Notes: generated by a model not told the origin, from the sequence alone. A stretch of 64,000 nt of DNA from Dysgonomonas sp. UBA7710 (GCF_002482385.1 NZ_DLFW01000023.1:62001-126000); one strand, 5' to 3'. Positions 42,563 to 51,960 are shown, numbered from the stretch's first letter. Program-made: numbers and translations.

Positions 42563-44170
42563 TTAATCCATTGGATTCTGTTTTAATTTTCCGTTAGCTT
42601 TCACCACTTCGTCCGGATTGTATGGGAATACAATATCGGTGGAAGGATTGAACGTTCTCGCGCTCCATACTTCTATGACTGTATACGGGGAGTCGGGCTT
42701 GCTTCTGTCGGCATGTTTCCGTCCTCGTTTTGGCGCATTTAGCTTGTCCCATTCTTTCCAACGTTTCAGGTCCATAAAACGATCCGTGAATTCCCCTGCC
42801 AGTTCACAGCGGCGTTCATGTTTCAGGTCAGCTAATGTGGCATTTGTATATACGTCTCCCAGGCCAGCCCGGCTTGTCAATCTGTTTAGTTCTTTAGCAG
42901 CATCCGTACCTTTACCTTGCATAATCAAGGCTTCGGCTTTGAATAATACCATCTCGGCATGCCGTATGATAGGGAGATCCAAATCTGTGGTTGGACGGTC
43001 GCCGTTTGTGGATACTGTAGTTGCTTCACCCGAACCTTTACTGTTTACTGCCCCGTATGAGAAAGGCTCCATATATTTAGCCAGCATAAAGCCACATTCG
43101 AGGTCTGCTGTGGAATAGAATTTTCTTTTTTCACCGAAAAAGGTAAATTCGTCATTGTATTCCAGTATTGTAACAGCTCTTCTTTTATCGTTAGGGGCAA
43201 ATTCTTCATACAGACCAAGGGTAGGTTTGAAATAACCCCAGCCGTTGTAACGTCCCCATGCTTTATTTTCAAGTACTACACCCGGAAATATAGAGCCGGC
43301 GTAATTGTATCCTGATGAATTTACAGACCAGATATATTCGGAAGACCAGTTGTTCGCTATTTTAAATACGTCTTCGTAATTACCTAACAGAGCTCTCTTT
43401 CCTTCTGTTTCTATTTTATCAACCAACGGCGGTATCAAAGCCCATTTCGATTCATCGTATTGTGCCCAGTATGCATATGTCTTAACCATAAGTGCCCAAG
43501 CCGCTGCTTTATGTGCACGACCTTTATCGGTGTCATTATATGTTTCGAAGAAAGGGAGTAGTCCGGCTGCACTTTCCAGGTCTTTGACGATGAGATCATA
43601 GTTTTCCATCACAGTTGCCCGTTGAACAGGAATAGAGTAGATAAATTCTTCATAAGTTTTGTAAGAAGTATCCTCATATTTGTCGAACGGTACACCCTGA
43701 TCGGCACGTCCGTGGCGATATGCAATGTAGAAATGACAGAATGCCCGCATAAAGTATGCCTCACCTAACCTGATCTTTTCAACATCTGTAAGGTTATCTT
43801 TTCGTACCAGATTGAATACAACCCAGTTGGCACGGGAAAGATACTGTGTGAATGTTTCCCAGTTTTCTCTCAGGGAGGATTCGCGTCCGGTAAAGGTAAA
43901 ATTGGCCAGGTTATTCTGGTCGGTACCTCTGTTTCTTCCGTAAATCATATCGTCGCCGCCTCCGGCTTGCTCCCAAAACAGGTTGCGTCCGAAAGTTTCT
44001 TCGCGGTTTAGTATCCAGTAACATGCATCGATTGCATTCGTTGCATCTTTCTCATTTTTGAAAAAGTTACCCACGCTTGGCTCTCTTTCTGCTGTGACAT
44101 CCAGGAAGTCACTACAAGAGATAAATCCTACCGATAAGAATAGTATTATTAAAGATTTATAGAATTTCAT
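42563..44170 (-). CDS. SusD/RagB-family outer-membrane lipoprotein (PUL 1)
   Basis: 535 aa, lipobox Cys19 (VGFISC). SDFLDVTAEREPSVGNFFKNEKDATNAIDACYW spans the N-terminal SusD signature, LGEAYFMRAFCHFYIAYRHG is the TPR-like glycan-binding frame, and the C-terminus carries HERRCELAGEFTDRFMDLKRW. It is the lid of the SusC transporter, binds the glycan at the cell surface, and lies 20 bp after susC. Confidence 0.95.
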   Translation of the reverse strand: MKFYKSLIILFLSVGFISCSDFLDVTAEREPSVGNFFKNEKDATNAIDACYWILNREETFGRNLFWEQAGGGDDMIYGRNRGTDQNNLANFTFTGRESSLRENWETFTQYLSRANWVVFNLVRKDNLTDVEKIRLGEAYFMRAFCHFYIAYRHGRADQGVPFDKYEDTSYKTYEEFIYSIPVQRATVMENYDLIVKDLESAAGLLPFFETYNDTDKGRAHKAAAWALMVKTYAYWAQYDESKWALIPPLVDKIETEGKRALLGNYEDVFKIANNWSSEYIWSVNSSGYNYAGSIFPGVVLENKAWGRYNGWGYFKPTLGLYEEFAPNDKRRAVTILEYNDEFTFFGEKRKFYSTADLECGFMLAKYMEPFSYGAVNSKGSGEATTVSTNGDRPTTDLDLPIIRHAEMVLFKAEALIMQGKGTDAAKELNRLTSRAGLGDVYTNATLADLKHERRCELAGEFTDRFMDLKRWKEWDKLNAPKRGRKHADRSKPDSPYTVIEVWSARTFNPSTDIVFPYNPDEVVKANGKLKQNPMD

Positions 44171-44190
44171 ATATTCAAATTTTTAGGATA

Positions 44191-47100
44191 TTAATAAGTT
44201 AATTTTACACCTACGGAGAATACGCGGGGAACAGGATATTTACCTCCGTCCAGACCTTTTCCTCCTACTTCCGGATTTATACCCGAATAGTTAGTGAATG
44301 TATGTACATTGTCTACACTGGCAGATACTGAAAGTGAACTTTTTCTTTCATCCAGCCGTGGAGAAATACTGCGGAATATTTTATCGAAGTTATAAGATAC
44401 CGTAATATTTTTTATCCGCATATAAGATGCATCCTCAATATAGAAATCCGAGATATTAGAGAAGTTACCGTTGTCGTCTGATGATGTTAATCTTGGAACT
44501 TCATTGCTGTTAGGCCATGCTTTTAATATATCGGTAGACCTGTTGAAGTTTACCATCGATTCGTTCAGTGTAACATATTTCATGGCATTGAAAGCTTTCA
44601 AACCACCTACTCCTTGCAGCATAATGCTGGCACTGAGATTTTTCCACGTAAGTCCGGCTGTGAGGGCATATGTGATTTTAGGTGTATAGCTGCCAACATA
44701 CTCTCTGTCATCATCATTGATAACTCCATCGCCATTTGTGTCTACAAATTTTATATCTCCTGCCTTAGCCTTAGCTTGCATGCGTTTTCCATCTTTATTG
44801 ACATAGGCTTCTGCTTCTGCGTCTGACTGGAACAGGCCATCTGTTTTATATACCCAGAATGAGTAAAGAGGGTCGTTTTCTCGTGTGCGGAACGGATTTA
44901 GCCCGCGGAATTCATCATTTTCTATCCATACCGGTTTTTTACCCGTTTGCGGATCTGCCGGGCCTATATCTGATACCCAGTTTTTCAATGTTGCAAAATT
45001 GGCATTGATGTAATATTTTACATCGCCCACTTTGTCATTCCATCCTGCCGAGAATTCCCAGCCTCTGTTTTTTACTTCTCCCTGATTGATGTACATCGGT
45101 TCAGGTCCGATATATGAAGGCCATCCTGTATCTTGTCGTTTTATTAAATCTTTAGTCGTTTTATTGAAGAAGTCGACAGATAGGTTAAGCCTGTTTTTTA
45201 ATAATTCCAGATCGATACCGAAATCCAACTGTTCCGAAGTTTCCCATGTCAGATATCTGTTGAAGGCTTCTCCGTTGTATACCATTGATGGAACCAGCGG
45301 TGTATTGGAGCCTACTTGTCCGCCCACATCATTAGAACTTTCAACTACAAATGTAGGGTCACCATAGTGGAATGGTACAGAGCCGATATTACCGATACGC
45401 CCCCAACTTGCCCGTAATTTTATCAGATTGAAAATGTCCGATTTAGGCATATACGGTTCGGAGGTAAGCTTCCATGCAGCTGTAACCGCAGGAAAATCTC
45501 CATGTTTTTTGTCTTTAGGCAAACGTCCGGCGTTGTCGCGGCGTAGAGATGCTGTTGCAAAATAGCGGTCGTTGAAACTGTAAGATGCACGTCCTACAAC
45601 AGAAACATTGTTGTCAGGTTCGGTATATGCATCACCTACAAATACTTTCTGGCTGTCGCCCCAGTTCAAATATTGGAATGCTGTGGTTTCGTTATTGAAG
45701 CCTTGCGCACTCACATTAAAGTCTCTGCGACGTTGCTGGTTAGCAGTGGTAGAAAGCATAGCTCCAATATTATGTCCGCCTACCGATTTGCTGTAATTCA
45801 ATGTGTTTTCTACTTCCCATCTGTAATAACGATAGGTTTCATAATCCAGACGATTGGTCATATTCGGTTTGCCCGGCTCAGGTCTCATCGGATTGAAATT
45901 CTTATAGAAATAATTGGTTAGACGATAAGTCAGACGTCCGGTATACTTTAGTCCGGGAGTGAAAATATCATCTATATCAAGGAAGGTCGATGAAGATATC
46001 GTAGTCGGCCTGCTGTAAGTATTGTTCGATTCCAAAGTACGCAGAGGATTGACAACATCTCCGTGAATATCTGCAAAGTTACTTCCATATTGGGCAATAT
46101 ATGCCGGATCTTTAGGCGCTGTACCTCCAAATGTTCCATCGGAATAATATGCTTCGGCATTGCGGGGCATCATCAGTGCCGAAAGGATGACACCAGTATA
46201 TCCGCTATCAGTATTGGTTCCCCTGCTTCTTAGGTTTTCCCAATAAAAATCTTCTCTGATCTTGATGTTATTACTGATCTTGAAGAATGCATTATAACGC
46301 ATTGTAATATTTTTGTTATATGTATTCAGCAATACTCCCTGATCGTCGTTATATTGCAATGATAATCTGTTGGCAAAATCCTCTGTACCTCCACTTATAA
46401 CGAAGCTGTGCCTTTGAGATAGTGAATTTCTGAATATTTCATCTATCCAATCGGTGCGGGTTTGGGCTATATAGGGGTTTTTAACGGGATCCCATCCGTC
46501 CGGCAGGCTGTTTCCTGTTGCTGCAAGAGCTTGTTTTCTCACTTCTCTCTGCTGCTCGATGGTCAGAGACTGCGGCAGATTGGTCGCCTGACTGATACTG
46601 TATGTGCCTTCATAAGATATTCTGGGTCTTCCGGCTACAGCTTGTTTGGTTGTAACGAGTATAACCCCCGCCGAACCGGAATAGGCACCATAAATAGCAG
46701 CCGATGCTGCATCTTTCAACACTACCATCGATTCTATATCGTTAAAGTTTACCGGAGCTCCGGGAACACCATCTACTACCCATAGAGGGGATTCCCCGGA
46801 CCGGGATCCTTTCCCCCGGATAACAACACTTGAAGCCACAGTCGGGTCACCTCCATTTTTGGAGACGGTAACACCCGGAATCTGACCTTGTAGCAAATCC
46901 TCGGCTTTTGATACCGGACGGTTTTTAAGTTGGTCTATATTTTCCAGTGTACCTATGGATGCGGACAGGTCAGCTTTACGTGCAGCCATACCGAAACCTA
47001 ATATAACTACTTCATCCAGTATCTTGGTATCCTCTTTTAATACGATATTGACAGAGGTCTGATTGGTGATCCGGATTGTTTGTGTTACAAAACCGACATA

Positions 47101-47604
47101 TCTTATTTCTATCGTTGCATCTTCCGGTACATTGATGCTGAACTTACCTTCCAGGTCTGTTGTAGTACCGTTTGTGGTTCCTTTAACCAATATGCTTACT
47201 CCGGGTAGTTCCAGACCAGCTTCGTCTTTAATAACACCGGTCAGCCTTTTAATATTGCCATCTTGTTGGGCAGCGTTTGAGAACTGTGCCGTTAAGCTTT
47301 TGTCAGACAATACAATTTGCTTGTTGTCTTTTATGTAATAAGTGATATTTGTATTTGAAAAAAGCTTGTCTAATGTATTTTCTATAGAAGAATTAGAGAC
47401 TTGTATATTTACATTATTATTCAACTCGGATAATTCGTTGTTGTAAAAGAAGCTATATCCTTCGGCTTTCTCTATTTGCTGGATAACCTGCCGGATTCTC
47501 TGGTTCTTGACATTTAAAGTGATTTGAGCGGAAATTGTTCCGCTGAAAAATAGCATTAAATAAATTAAGGTAATGCGAAGTGCAAATTTTTTGAATTTTT
47601 TCAT
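44191..47604 (-). CDS. SusC/RagA TonB-dependent transporter with STN domain (PUL 1)
   Basis: About 1137 aa from MKKFKKFALRI at 47604; the frame opens at 47649, but the added 15 residues are not signal-like. Signal peptide, then an STN domain at ~28-100 (ITLNVKNQRIRQVIQQIEKAEGYSF in part), a CarboxypepD_reg-like domain (GVIKDEAGLELPGVSILVKG in part), TonB box-like EVVILGFGM, plug (AEDLLQGQIPGVTV) and beta-barrel to the C-terminal aromatic KLTY. The STN domain touches the FecR anti-sigma factor, so import of substrate signals to the adjacent FecI/FecR pair. Confidence 0.95.
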   Translation of the reverse strand: MKKFKKFALRITLIYLMLFFSGTISAQITLNVKNQRIRQVIQQIEKAEGYSFFYNNELSELNNNVNIQVSNSSIENTLDKLFSNTNITYYIKDNKQIVLSDKSLTAQFSNAAQQDGNIKRLTGVIKDEAGLELPGVSILVKGTTNGTTTDLEGKFSINVPEDATIEIRYVGFVTQTIRITNQTSVNIVLKEDTKILDEVVILGFGMAARKADLSASIGTLENIDQLKNRPVSKAEDLLQGQIPGVTVSKNGGDPTVASSVVIRGKGSRSGESPLWVVDGVPGAPVNFNDIESMVVLKDAASAAIYGAYSGSAGVILVTTKQAVAGRPRISYEGTYSISQATNLPQSLTIEQQREVRKQALAATGNSLPDGWDPVKNPYIAQTRTDWIDEIFRNSLSQRHSFVISGGTEDFANRLSLQYNDDQGVLLNTYNKNITMRYNAFFKISNNIKIREDFYWENLRSRGTNTDSGYTGVILSALMMPRNAEAYYSDGTFGGTAPKDPAYIAQYGSNFADIHGDVVNPLRTLESNNTYSRPTTISSSTFLDIDDIFTPGLKYTGRLTYRLTNYFYKNFNPMRPEPGKPNMTNRLDYETYRYYRWEVENTLNYSKSVGGHNIGAMLSTTANQQRRRDFNVSAQGFNNETTAFQYLNWGDSQKVFVGDAYTEPDNNVSVVGRASYSFNDRYFATASLRRDNAGRLPKDKKHGDFPAVTAAWKLTSEPYMPKSDIFNLIKLRASWGRIGNIGSVPFHYGDPTFVVESSNDVGGQVGSNTPLVPSMVYNGEAFNRYLTWETSEQLDFGIDLELLKNRLNLSVDFFNKTTKDLIKRQDTGWPSYIGPEPMYINQGEVKNRGWEFSAGWNDKVGDVKYYINANFATLKNWVSDIGPADPQTGKKPVWIENDEFRGLNPFRTRENDPLYSFWVYKTDGLFQSDAEAEAYVNKDGKRMQAKAKAGDIKFVDTNGDGVINDDDREYVGSYTPKITYALTAGLTWKNLSASIMLQGVGGLKAFNAMKYVTLNESMVNFNRSTDILKAWPNSNEVPRLTSSDDNGNFSNISDFYIEDASYMRIKNITVSYNFDKIFRSISPRLDERKSSLSVSASVDNVHTFTNYSGINPEVGGKGLDGGKYPVPRVFSVGVKLTY

Positions 47605-47791
47605 GTGTTTTTGTGTTTGAAATCTGCATAATGTATGAACTTCAGGCATTCAAATCTGGCCACAATATACCTTCCTGATTTCTATTTCTGATATCAGATT
47701 TAAGGTGTAAGGGTTGTGTTTTGAATGTGTTTTGGTGTCCGGATTTATTCCAAACGTTTCTTTCTAGGTTTTCTTCATAATCAATTAAAGT

Positions 47792-48808
47792 TTAAGGTTT
47801 CTCGACTTTTTTACTCTCGCTTATTTCGACAGTATTGTTATATATCTTGTATTGTATCGGAGCAGTCAGGCTTATGATTTCAAAAACATTTCCCAGACTG
47901 TTATTCTTTATTACTCCGGAGAATCTGTAGTGTTTCGCTGATTCTGATGTAAATACAATATCAATATTATATATACGGGATAATATTGTACCGATTTCTT
48001 CCAGGGACTCACCATAAAAAGCCAATTCATTATTTCTCCAGATCGCTACATTCGCAACATCGTATGTGTCTGTCATAGTGAATGCCTTATCTTCCTTATT
48101 ATAAGTAAGGCGTTCATTCGGATTGAGAAGCATATCTTTTTTGTTATCGCTTACTTTCAACTTACCCTCTACTAATGTAACAATAACCGTTTTATCTGTT
48201 TGGTATGATTTTATATTAAAACTTGTGCCTAATGCTTCTACATCTATATTATTGGCTGTAACTATGAATCTTTTCTCTTTATCTTTAGCTACTTCGAAAT
48301 ACGCTTCGCCTTCTAATATGATTTTCCTGTCATTTGTATTATAGGCATTATCATATTTGATTCTGGAATCAGAGTTCAGCCAAACTGATGTGCCATCAGG
48401 TAATAACAGGTTTGCTTTTTGTCCTTTATCTACAGAAACTATAAACTCTTTCATAGAGTGCAGGCTCATCCGGGTTATATAGTACGAGCCCAGTCCGACG
48501 ATTATTAATAAACAGGCTATGGCAGCATACTGCCTGATAAGAAGCCATTTATTTTGCTTGTCCGTTTTGACAGATGAGGACAGAAGTTCAGAATCATTAA
48601 TCCTCGTTTGCAGTTCTTCAAACATTCGTATCTGAATATCTTCGTCCAGATCATCTGAAACATTTTCCCATTGTCGTAAATAGGCTGAAAATATCTCTTC
48701 TTTTGTTCCCGGTGATTTAAACCATTCCAGCAACGACTGTTCTTCTTCGATGGAGGTTTTACCCCTCATAAAAGAATCTAGTAATTCTATGTAATTTCTT
48801 TTTTCCAT
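47792..48808 (-). CDS. FecR-family anti-sigma factor (PUL 1)
   Basis: 338 aa. The N-terminal cytosolic part (DUF4880-like) runs to ~90, with one membrane segment near 93-110 (AAIACLLIIVGLGSYYI). The periplasmic FecR domain follows (VDKGQKANLLLPDGTSVWLN ... LEGEAYFEVAKDKEKRFIV ... VEALGTSFNIKSY). DUF4974 (EEIGTILSRIYNIDIVF) at the C-terminus is the contact with the transporter STN domain. 187 bp upstream of susC. Confidence 0.93.
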   Translation of the reverse strand: MEKRNYIELLDSFMRGKTSIEEEQSLLEWFKSPGTKEEIFSAYLRQWENVSDDLDEDIQIRMFEELQTRINDSELLSSSVKTDKQNKWLLIRQYAAIACLLIIVGLGSYYITRMSLHSMKEFIVSVDKGQKANLLLPDGTSVWLNSDSRIKYDNAYNTNDRKIILEGEAYFEVAKDKEKRFIVTANNIDVEALGTSFNIKSYQTDKTVIVTLVEGKLKVSDNKKDMLLNPNERLTYNKEDKAFTMTDTYDVANVAIWRNNELAFYGESLEEIGTILSRIYNIDIVFTSESAKHYRFSGVIKNNSLGNVFEIISLTAPIQYKIYNNTVEISESKKVEKP

Positions 48809-48885
48809 CTATTCAATTTTATATATCTGTATCTATCCCTAATCCCTTACAGGCGGAATAAATAAATTCTTTATTTTAACATTAA

Positions 48886-49476
48886 TTAAATGTTTTGGGC
48901 TAAAAATAATAATGCAAGGAGGGTGAATTGTCCTTTCATCTTTTCTTTGAGAAACAGTAATGAACGGTAAATTTGAGTTTCCACCGTTTTTTCGGAAATA
49001 GCCAATTTAGACGCTATTTCTTTATTTGTCAATCCTTCTTTGCGGCTAAGAATAAAAATCTCTCTGCGGGAGGGGGGAAGTTGGTCTATAATGTTGTTTA
49101 TGTAAGATTCGAAAAAGGCTGCGTCAAGTTTTTCTTCGGTTTCGTGGTCTGTATCATTGTTGTTTGTTTGGGATACTGCCAGGAATTTGCTCATTTGCAG
49201 TAAGCGTTCGGTTTCTTTATAAACCAGGTTGCGGGCTATTGTGTACAGATAAGATACAAAACCTTTATCAGGATCTATTTCTTTGTGCAACTCCCATATT
49301 TTCAGAAAGCATGTTTGAGTTATATCTTCTGCAAGAGATTTGTCATATAAGATTGAATATACGAAATTGTATAGTTTAGGATTATATTTCCAATATAACA
49401 GTTCAAAAGCTGCTTTTTGTCCATCTTTCAGTCGAAGCAGTGTTGTTTTATCTATATCGTTTTTAGGACTACTCAT
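48886..49476 (-). CDS. ECF sigma factor, FecI type (PUL 1)
   Basis: About 196 aa from MSSPKNDIDK at 49476; the frame runs to 49563, but the first 29 residues do not fit. Region 2 is FELLYWKYNPKLYNFVYSIL ... ITQTCFLKIWE and region 4 is LPPSRREIFILSRKEGLTNKEIASKLAISEKTVETQI in part, the usual Bacteroidota ECF pattern. It drives PUL 1 when FecR releases it. 77 bp upstream of fecR. Confidence 0.92.
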   Translation of the reverse strand: MSSPKNDIDKTTLLRLKDGQKAAFELLYWKYNPKLYNFVYSILYDKSLAEDITQTCFLKIWELHKEIDPDKGFVSYLYTIARNLVYKETERLLQMSKFLAVSQTNNNDTDHETEEKLDAAFFESYINNIIDQLPPSRREIFILSRKEGLTNKEIASKLAISEKTVETQIYRSLLFLKEKMKGQFTLLALLFLAQNI

Positions 49477-49663
49477 TGGCCTCTTGATAATATAATGCAA
49501 TGTTAGTAATTTTTTAAGATACGAGCATTGAAATTGAATAGAAAAAGGTTTTTCTGATTTCATATTTTAAGATGAAGTTGTGCTGTATATGGCTTGTATA
49601 CTTAATTTTAGTATATTCTGTAATAATTTGTCAATTTTACACTTAGTTTTAACTAAATTGTCC

Positions 49664-49845
49664 TTGTTTATGTTGCAAATGCTGTTTATTTTTGTGTCGG
49701 GTAAGCCTTGAATGTTCATAAAATAATATAGAAAACCCTTTTACATCTTTCCAACGTGGAATTATGGCAGTGAAGACAAGATTTTAGACAAACTATTTGT
49801 AAGTACATGGAAATGTCCGGCAAGATAATCGCCGGACATATGTAT
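49664..49845 (+). ncRNA. candidate small RNA, ~150 nt
   Basis: An exact -7 box TATTTTTG (49687-49694) has a TTG 20 bp upstream (49664-49666). About 120 bp downstream stands a 9-bp perfect hairpin, ATGTCCGGC (49813-49821) with GCCGGACAT (49831-49839), followed by a T-rich run. Only tiny frames lie between (for example MAVKTRF at 49764). It is divergent from the PUL 1 sigma factor and upstream of ohrR. This is inference from promoter plus terminator only. Confidence 0.3.
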
Positions 49846-50139
49846 TTTATAATTATAATCTGACTTTTAATCCAAATTATACAATGTGTGAAGCCTTACT
49901 TTAGAACTGTCATTAGCTGATAGTTTATCATCGCCTATTTTCTCAAACAAGATCATGAAGTGTGGAGACACTATATAATATTGAGTTATTAACAGCTGGT
50001 GTATATTTGTCTGAAAGCACAATAATGGGTTATGCCACAAGATTTGTTTATCTTTTTTTCCGTATGTGCTAATTCTGATAATTTACTGTGATTTATTATC
50101 TTTTAACATGAAAAATAGTGTTTTTGATTTTGTGATTTT
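49840..50139. other. 300-bp intergenic region, no gene seen
   Basis: AT-rich sequence before the ohrR promoter. I see no supported frame or repeat. Confidence 0.4.
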
Positions 50140-50147
50140 TAATTTTG
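50140..50147 (+). promoter_or_regulatory. -7 box TAATTTTG of ohrR
   Basis: Exact TAnnTTTG match 17 bp before the ATG at 50165. The operator-like inverted repeat starts on the next base. Confidence 0.55.
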
Positions 50148-50162
50148 CACAATATAATTGTG
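50148..50162. promoter_or_regulatory. candidate OhrR operator, CACAAT-ATA-ATTGTG
   Basis: A perfect 6+6 inverted repeat with 3-nt spacer between the -7 box and the ohrR start codon. The ACAAT...ATTGT core matches the known OhrR operator type of Bacillus (TACAATT-AATTGTA). Binding here would block the transcription start, giving autorepression. Confidence 0.6.
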
Positions 50163-50164
50163 TG

Positions 50165-50605
50165 ATGTATATGTCAGAGGATTTGAAATTAAATAATCAG
50201 TTGTGCTTTCCGATATATGCTTTGTCCAGGCAGATAACAGCACTCTATCGTCCTTATCTGGAAGAATTAGGGCTCACTTATCCTCAATACCTCGTATTAA
50301 TGGTGTTATGGGAGCGGGGATCGGCAACCGTAAAGCAATTAGGGGAGCTTTTGTGGCTCGATAGCGGTACGCTCACACCATTACTGAAGCGAATGGAAGC
50401 GAATAAACTTCTTAGCAGAGTGCGTTCAAGAGAAGATGAGAGGATAGTGGACATAATAATCACAGATAAGGGGAAAGAATTGGAAAAGCGGGCCGAGTTG
50501 ATCCCCCCTGCAATGAAAAAGCAGTTAAAGCTAACAGAAGAGCAACTTATACAGTTGCGTAATCAGTTGAATAAGATATTATTGATAACATGTAGTGAGA
50601 AATAA
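50165..50605 (+). CDS. ohrR: OhrR-type MarR regulator
   Basis: Peroxide-sensing repressor, about 146 aa from the ATG at 50165 (50171 is also possible; the frame begins at 50066, but the promoter and operator at 50140-50162 lie inside that extension). NNQLCFPIYALSRQITALYRPYLEELGLTYPQY carries the reactive Cys (residue 14) and the two Tyr that hydrogen-bond to it in B. subtilis OhrR. The winged helix is LGELLWLDSGTLTPLLKRME ... RVRSREDERIVDI. It heads a group with nitroreductase and tpx. No Ohr peroxidase gene is in the window. Confidence 0.88.
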   Translation: MYMSEDLKLNNQLCFPIYALSRQITALYRPYLEELGLTYPQYLVLMVLWERGSATVKQLGELLWLDSGTLTPLLKRMEANKLLSRVRSREDERIVDIIITDKGKELEKRAELIPPAMKKQLKLTEEQLIQLRNQLNKILLITCSEK

Positions 50606-50631
50606 GCATATTTTTTAACATAATAACAACA

Positions 50632-51267
50632 ATGAGTTTATTAGATACATTTAAATGGCGTTATGCCACAAAGAAGTTTGACCCTGCTAAGAAGGTAGAT
50701 CAGAAACTTGTAAACGAAATCGTCGAAGCTGCCTGGCTTGCACCCACATCGTCAGGCCTGCAGCCTTTTCAGGTAATAGAGATAACCAATCAGGAATTGA
50801 AAGAGAAGATAGTTCCCATTGCCTATAACCAGCAACAGGTTGCCGATGCTTCTCATGTACTTGTTTTCGCAGCTTGGGATAATTACACATCTCAGCGTAT
50901 AGATAATATATACAGGCATACTACAGAGGGGAGAGGGCAAGAGCCCGACCGGTATAACGATTACACAGACAGACTGAAGAAAGCATATCTGAACCGTCCG
51001 TCTGAAGTGAATTTCGAGCATGCAGCGCGCCAGTCTTATATAGCCTTTGGTTTTGCTATTGCAATGGCTGCCGAACTGAATGTGGATTCAACTCCGATGG
51101 AAGGGTTTGATAATGATGCATTGGATAACCTTCTAGGGTTGAAAGAGTTAGGGTTGAGGAGTGTAACGGTATTGCCGTTGGGTTATCGTGACGAAGTAAA
51201 TGACTGGCTGGTGAACATGAAGAAGGTTCGTCATCCGAAAAATGAATTTCTTATTGAACTAAAATAA
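50632..51267 (+). CDS. NAD(P)H-dependent nitroreductase, NfsB-like
   Basis: 211 aa FMN oxidoreductase. FKWRYATKKFDPAKKV and EAAWLAPTSSGLQPFQVIEI bind FMN phosphate and ring. FEHAARQSYIAFGFAIAMAAELNVDSTPMEGFD and TVLPLGYRDEVNDWL are family motifs. It probably reduces quinones or other electrophiles under peroxide stress. 26 bp after ohrR. Confidence 0.9.
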   Translation: MSLLDTFKWRYATKKFDPAKKVDQKLVNEIVEAAWLAPTSSGLQPFQVIEITNQELKEKIVPIAYNQQQVADASHVLVFAAWDNYTSQRIDNIYRHTTEGRGQEPDRYNDYTDRLKKAYLNRPSEVNFEHAARQSYIAFGFAIAMAAELNVDSTPMEGFDNDALDNLLGLKELGLRSVTVLPLGYRDEVNDWLVNMKKVRHPKNEFLIELK

Positions 51268-51335
51268 TAATTTCGAGGTTTATATTATAATAACGCGTCG
51301 AAGATCAGAATACTAACTTATATAAATTAAAAATT

Positions 51336-51839
51336 ATGGCAACAGTTACATTTAAAAATGACATCACAGTAAACACCAGCGGGCAATTGCCGGCAGTAGG
51401 TTCAGTAGCACCGGAATTTGCACTTGTAAAGAACGACCTTTCAGAAGTGTCGTTGAAAGACCTTAAAGGTAAAACAGTAATATTAAATATCTTCCCAAGT
51501 CTTGATACAGGTACATGTGCTGCTTCGGTTCGCAGATTCAATAAAGAGGCGGCTGCACTTCCTGATACTGTAATCCTTGCGGTTTCTGCTGACCTTCCGT
51601 TTGCTGCAGGTCGTTTTTGCTCGGCAGAAGGCATTGACAATGTAGTTCCGGCTTCTGTATTCAGGAATGCGTCTTTTGCTAAAGATTATGGGATATTGAT
51701 GCTTGATGGTCCGTTGAAAGGCTTATTGGCCAGGTCGGTTGTTGTCATCGATGCTAATGGCAAAGTCGTATATACAGAACTGGTTCCTGAAATTACAAAC
51801 GAACCAAATTATCAGCCGGCTTTAGCTGCTGCTAAGTAA
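51336..51839 (+). CDS. tpx: thiol peroxidase
   Basis: Atypical 2-Cys peroxiredoxin of 167 aa reducing alkyl hydroperoxides with thioredoxin. Peroxidatic Cys61 is in PSLDTGTCAASVRRF and resolving Cys94 in AAGRFCSAEG; the Tpx N-terminus GQLPAVGSVAPEFALV is intact. Third gene of the ohrR group and followed by a strong terminator. Confidence 0.95.
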   Translation: MATVTFKNDITVNTSGQLPAVGSVAPEFALVKNDLSEVSLKDLKGKTVILNIFPSLDTGTCAASVRRFNKEAAALPDTVILAVSADLPFAAGRFCSAEGIDNVVPASVFRNASFAKDYGILMLDGPLKGLLARSVVVIDANGKVVYTELVPEITNEPNYQPALAAAK

Positions 51840-51860
51840 TAAGTAAAACCGGATAATATC

Positions 51861-51898
51861 ACAGGGCTTTTATTTCCATGATAAAAGCCCTGTTCTGT
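51861..51898 (+). terminator. rho-independent terminator after tpx
   Basis: A perfect 13-bp stem, ACAGGGCTTTTAT (51861-51873) with ATAAAAGCCCTGT (51881-51893), 7-nt loop, then TCTGTTA. Confidence 0.85.
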
Positions 51899-51960
51899 TA
51901 ATTTTCAGCATGGATATTAAGAATTGGGTAATATCTACATAGCGAGGATTAAAATTAGAT

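Noticed and set aside
47605..47649. Upstream extension of the PUL 1 SusC frame by 15 residues
   Set aside because: The added residues are not signal-like and precede a normal start MKKFKKFALRI with a good signal peptide.
50066..50164. N-terminal extension of ohrR by 33 residues
   Set aside because: It would contain the promoter box and operator, and OhrR homologues begin near SEDLKLNNQLC.
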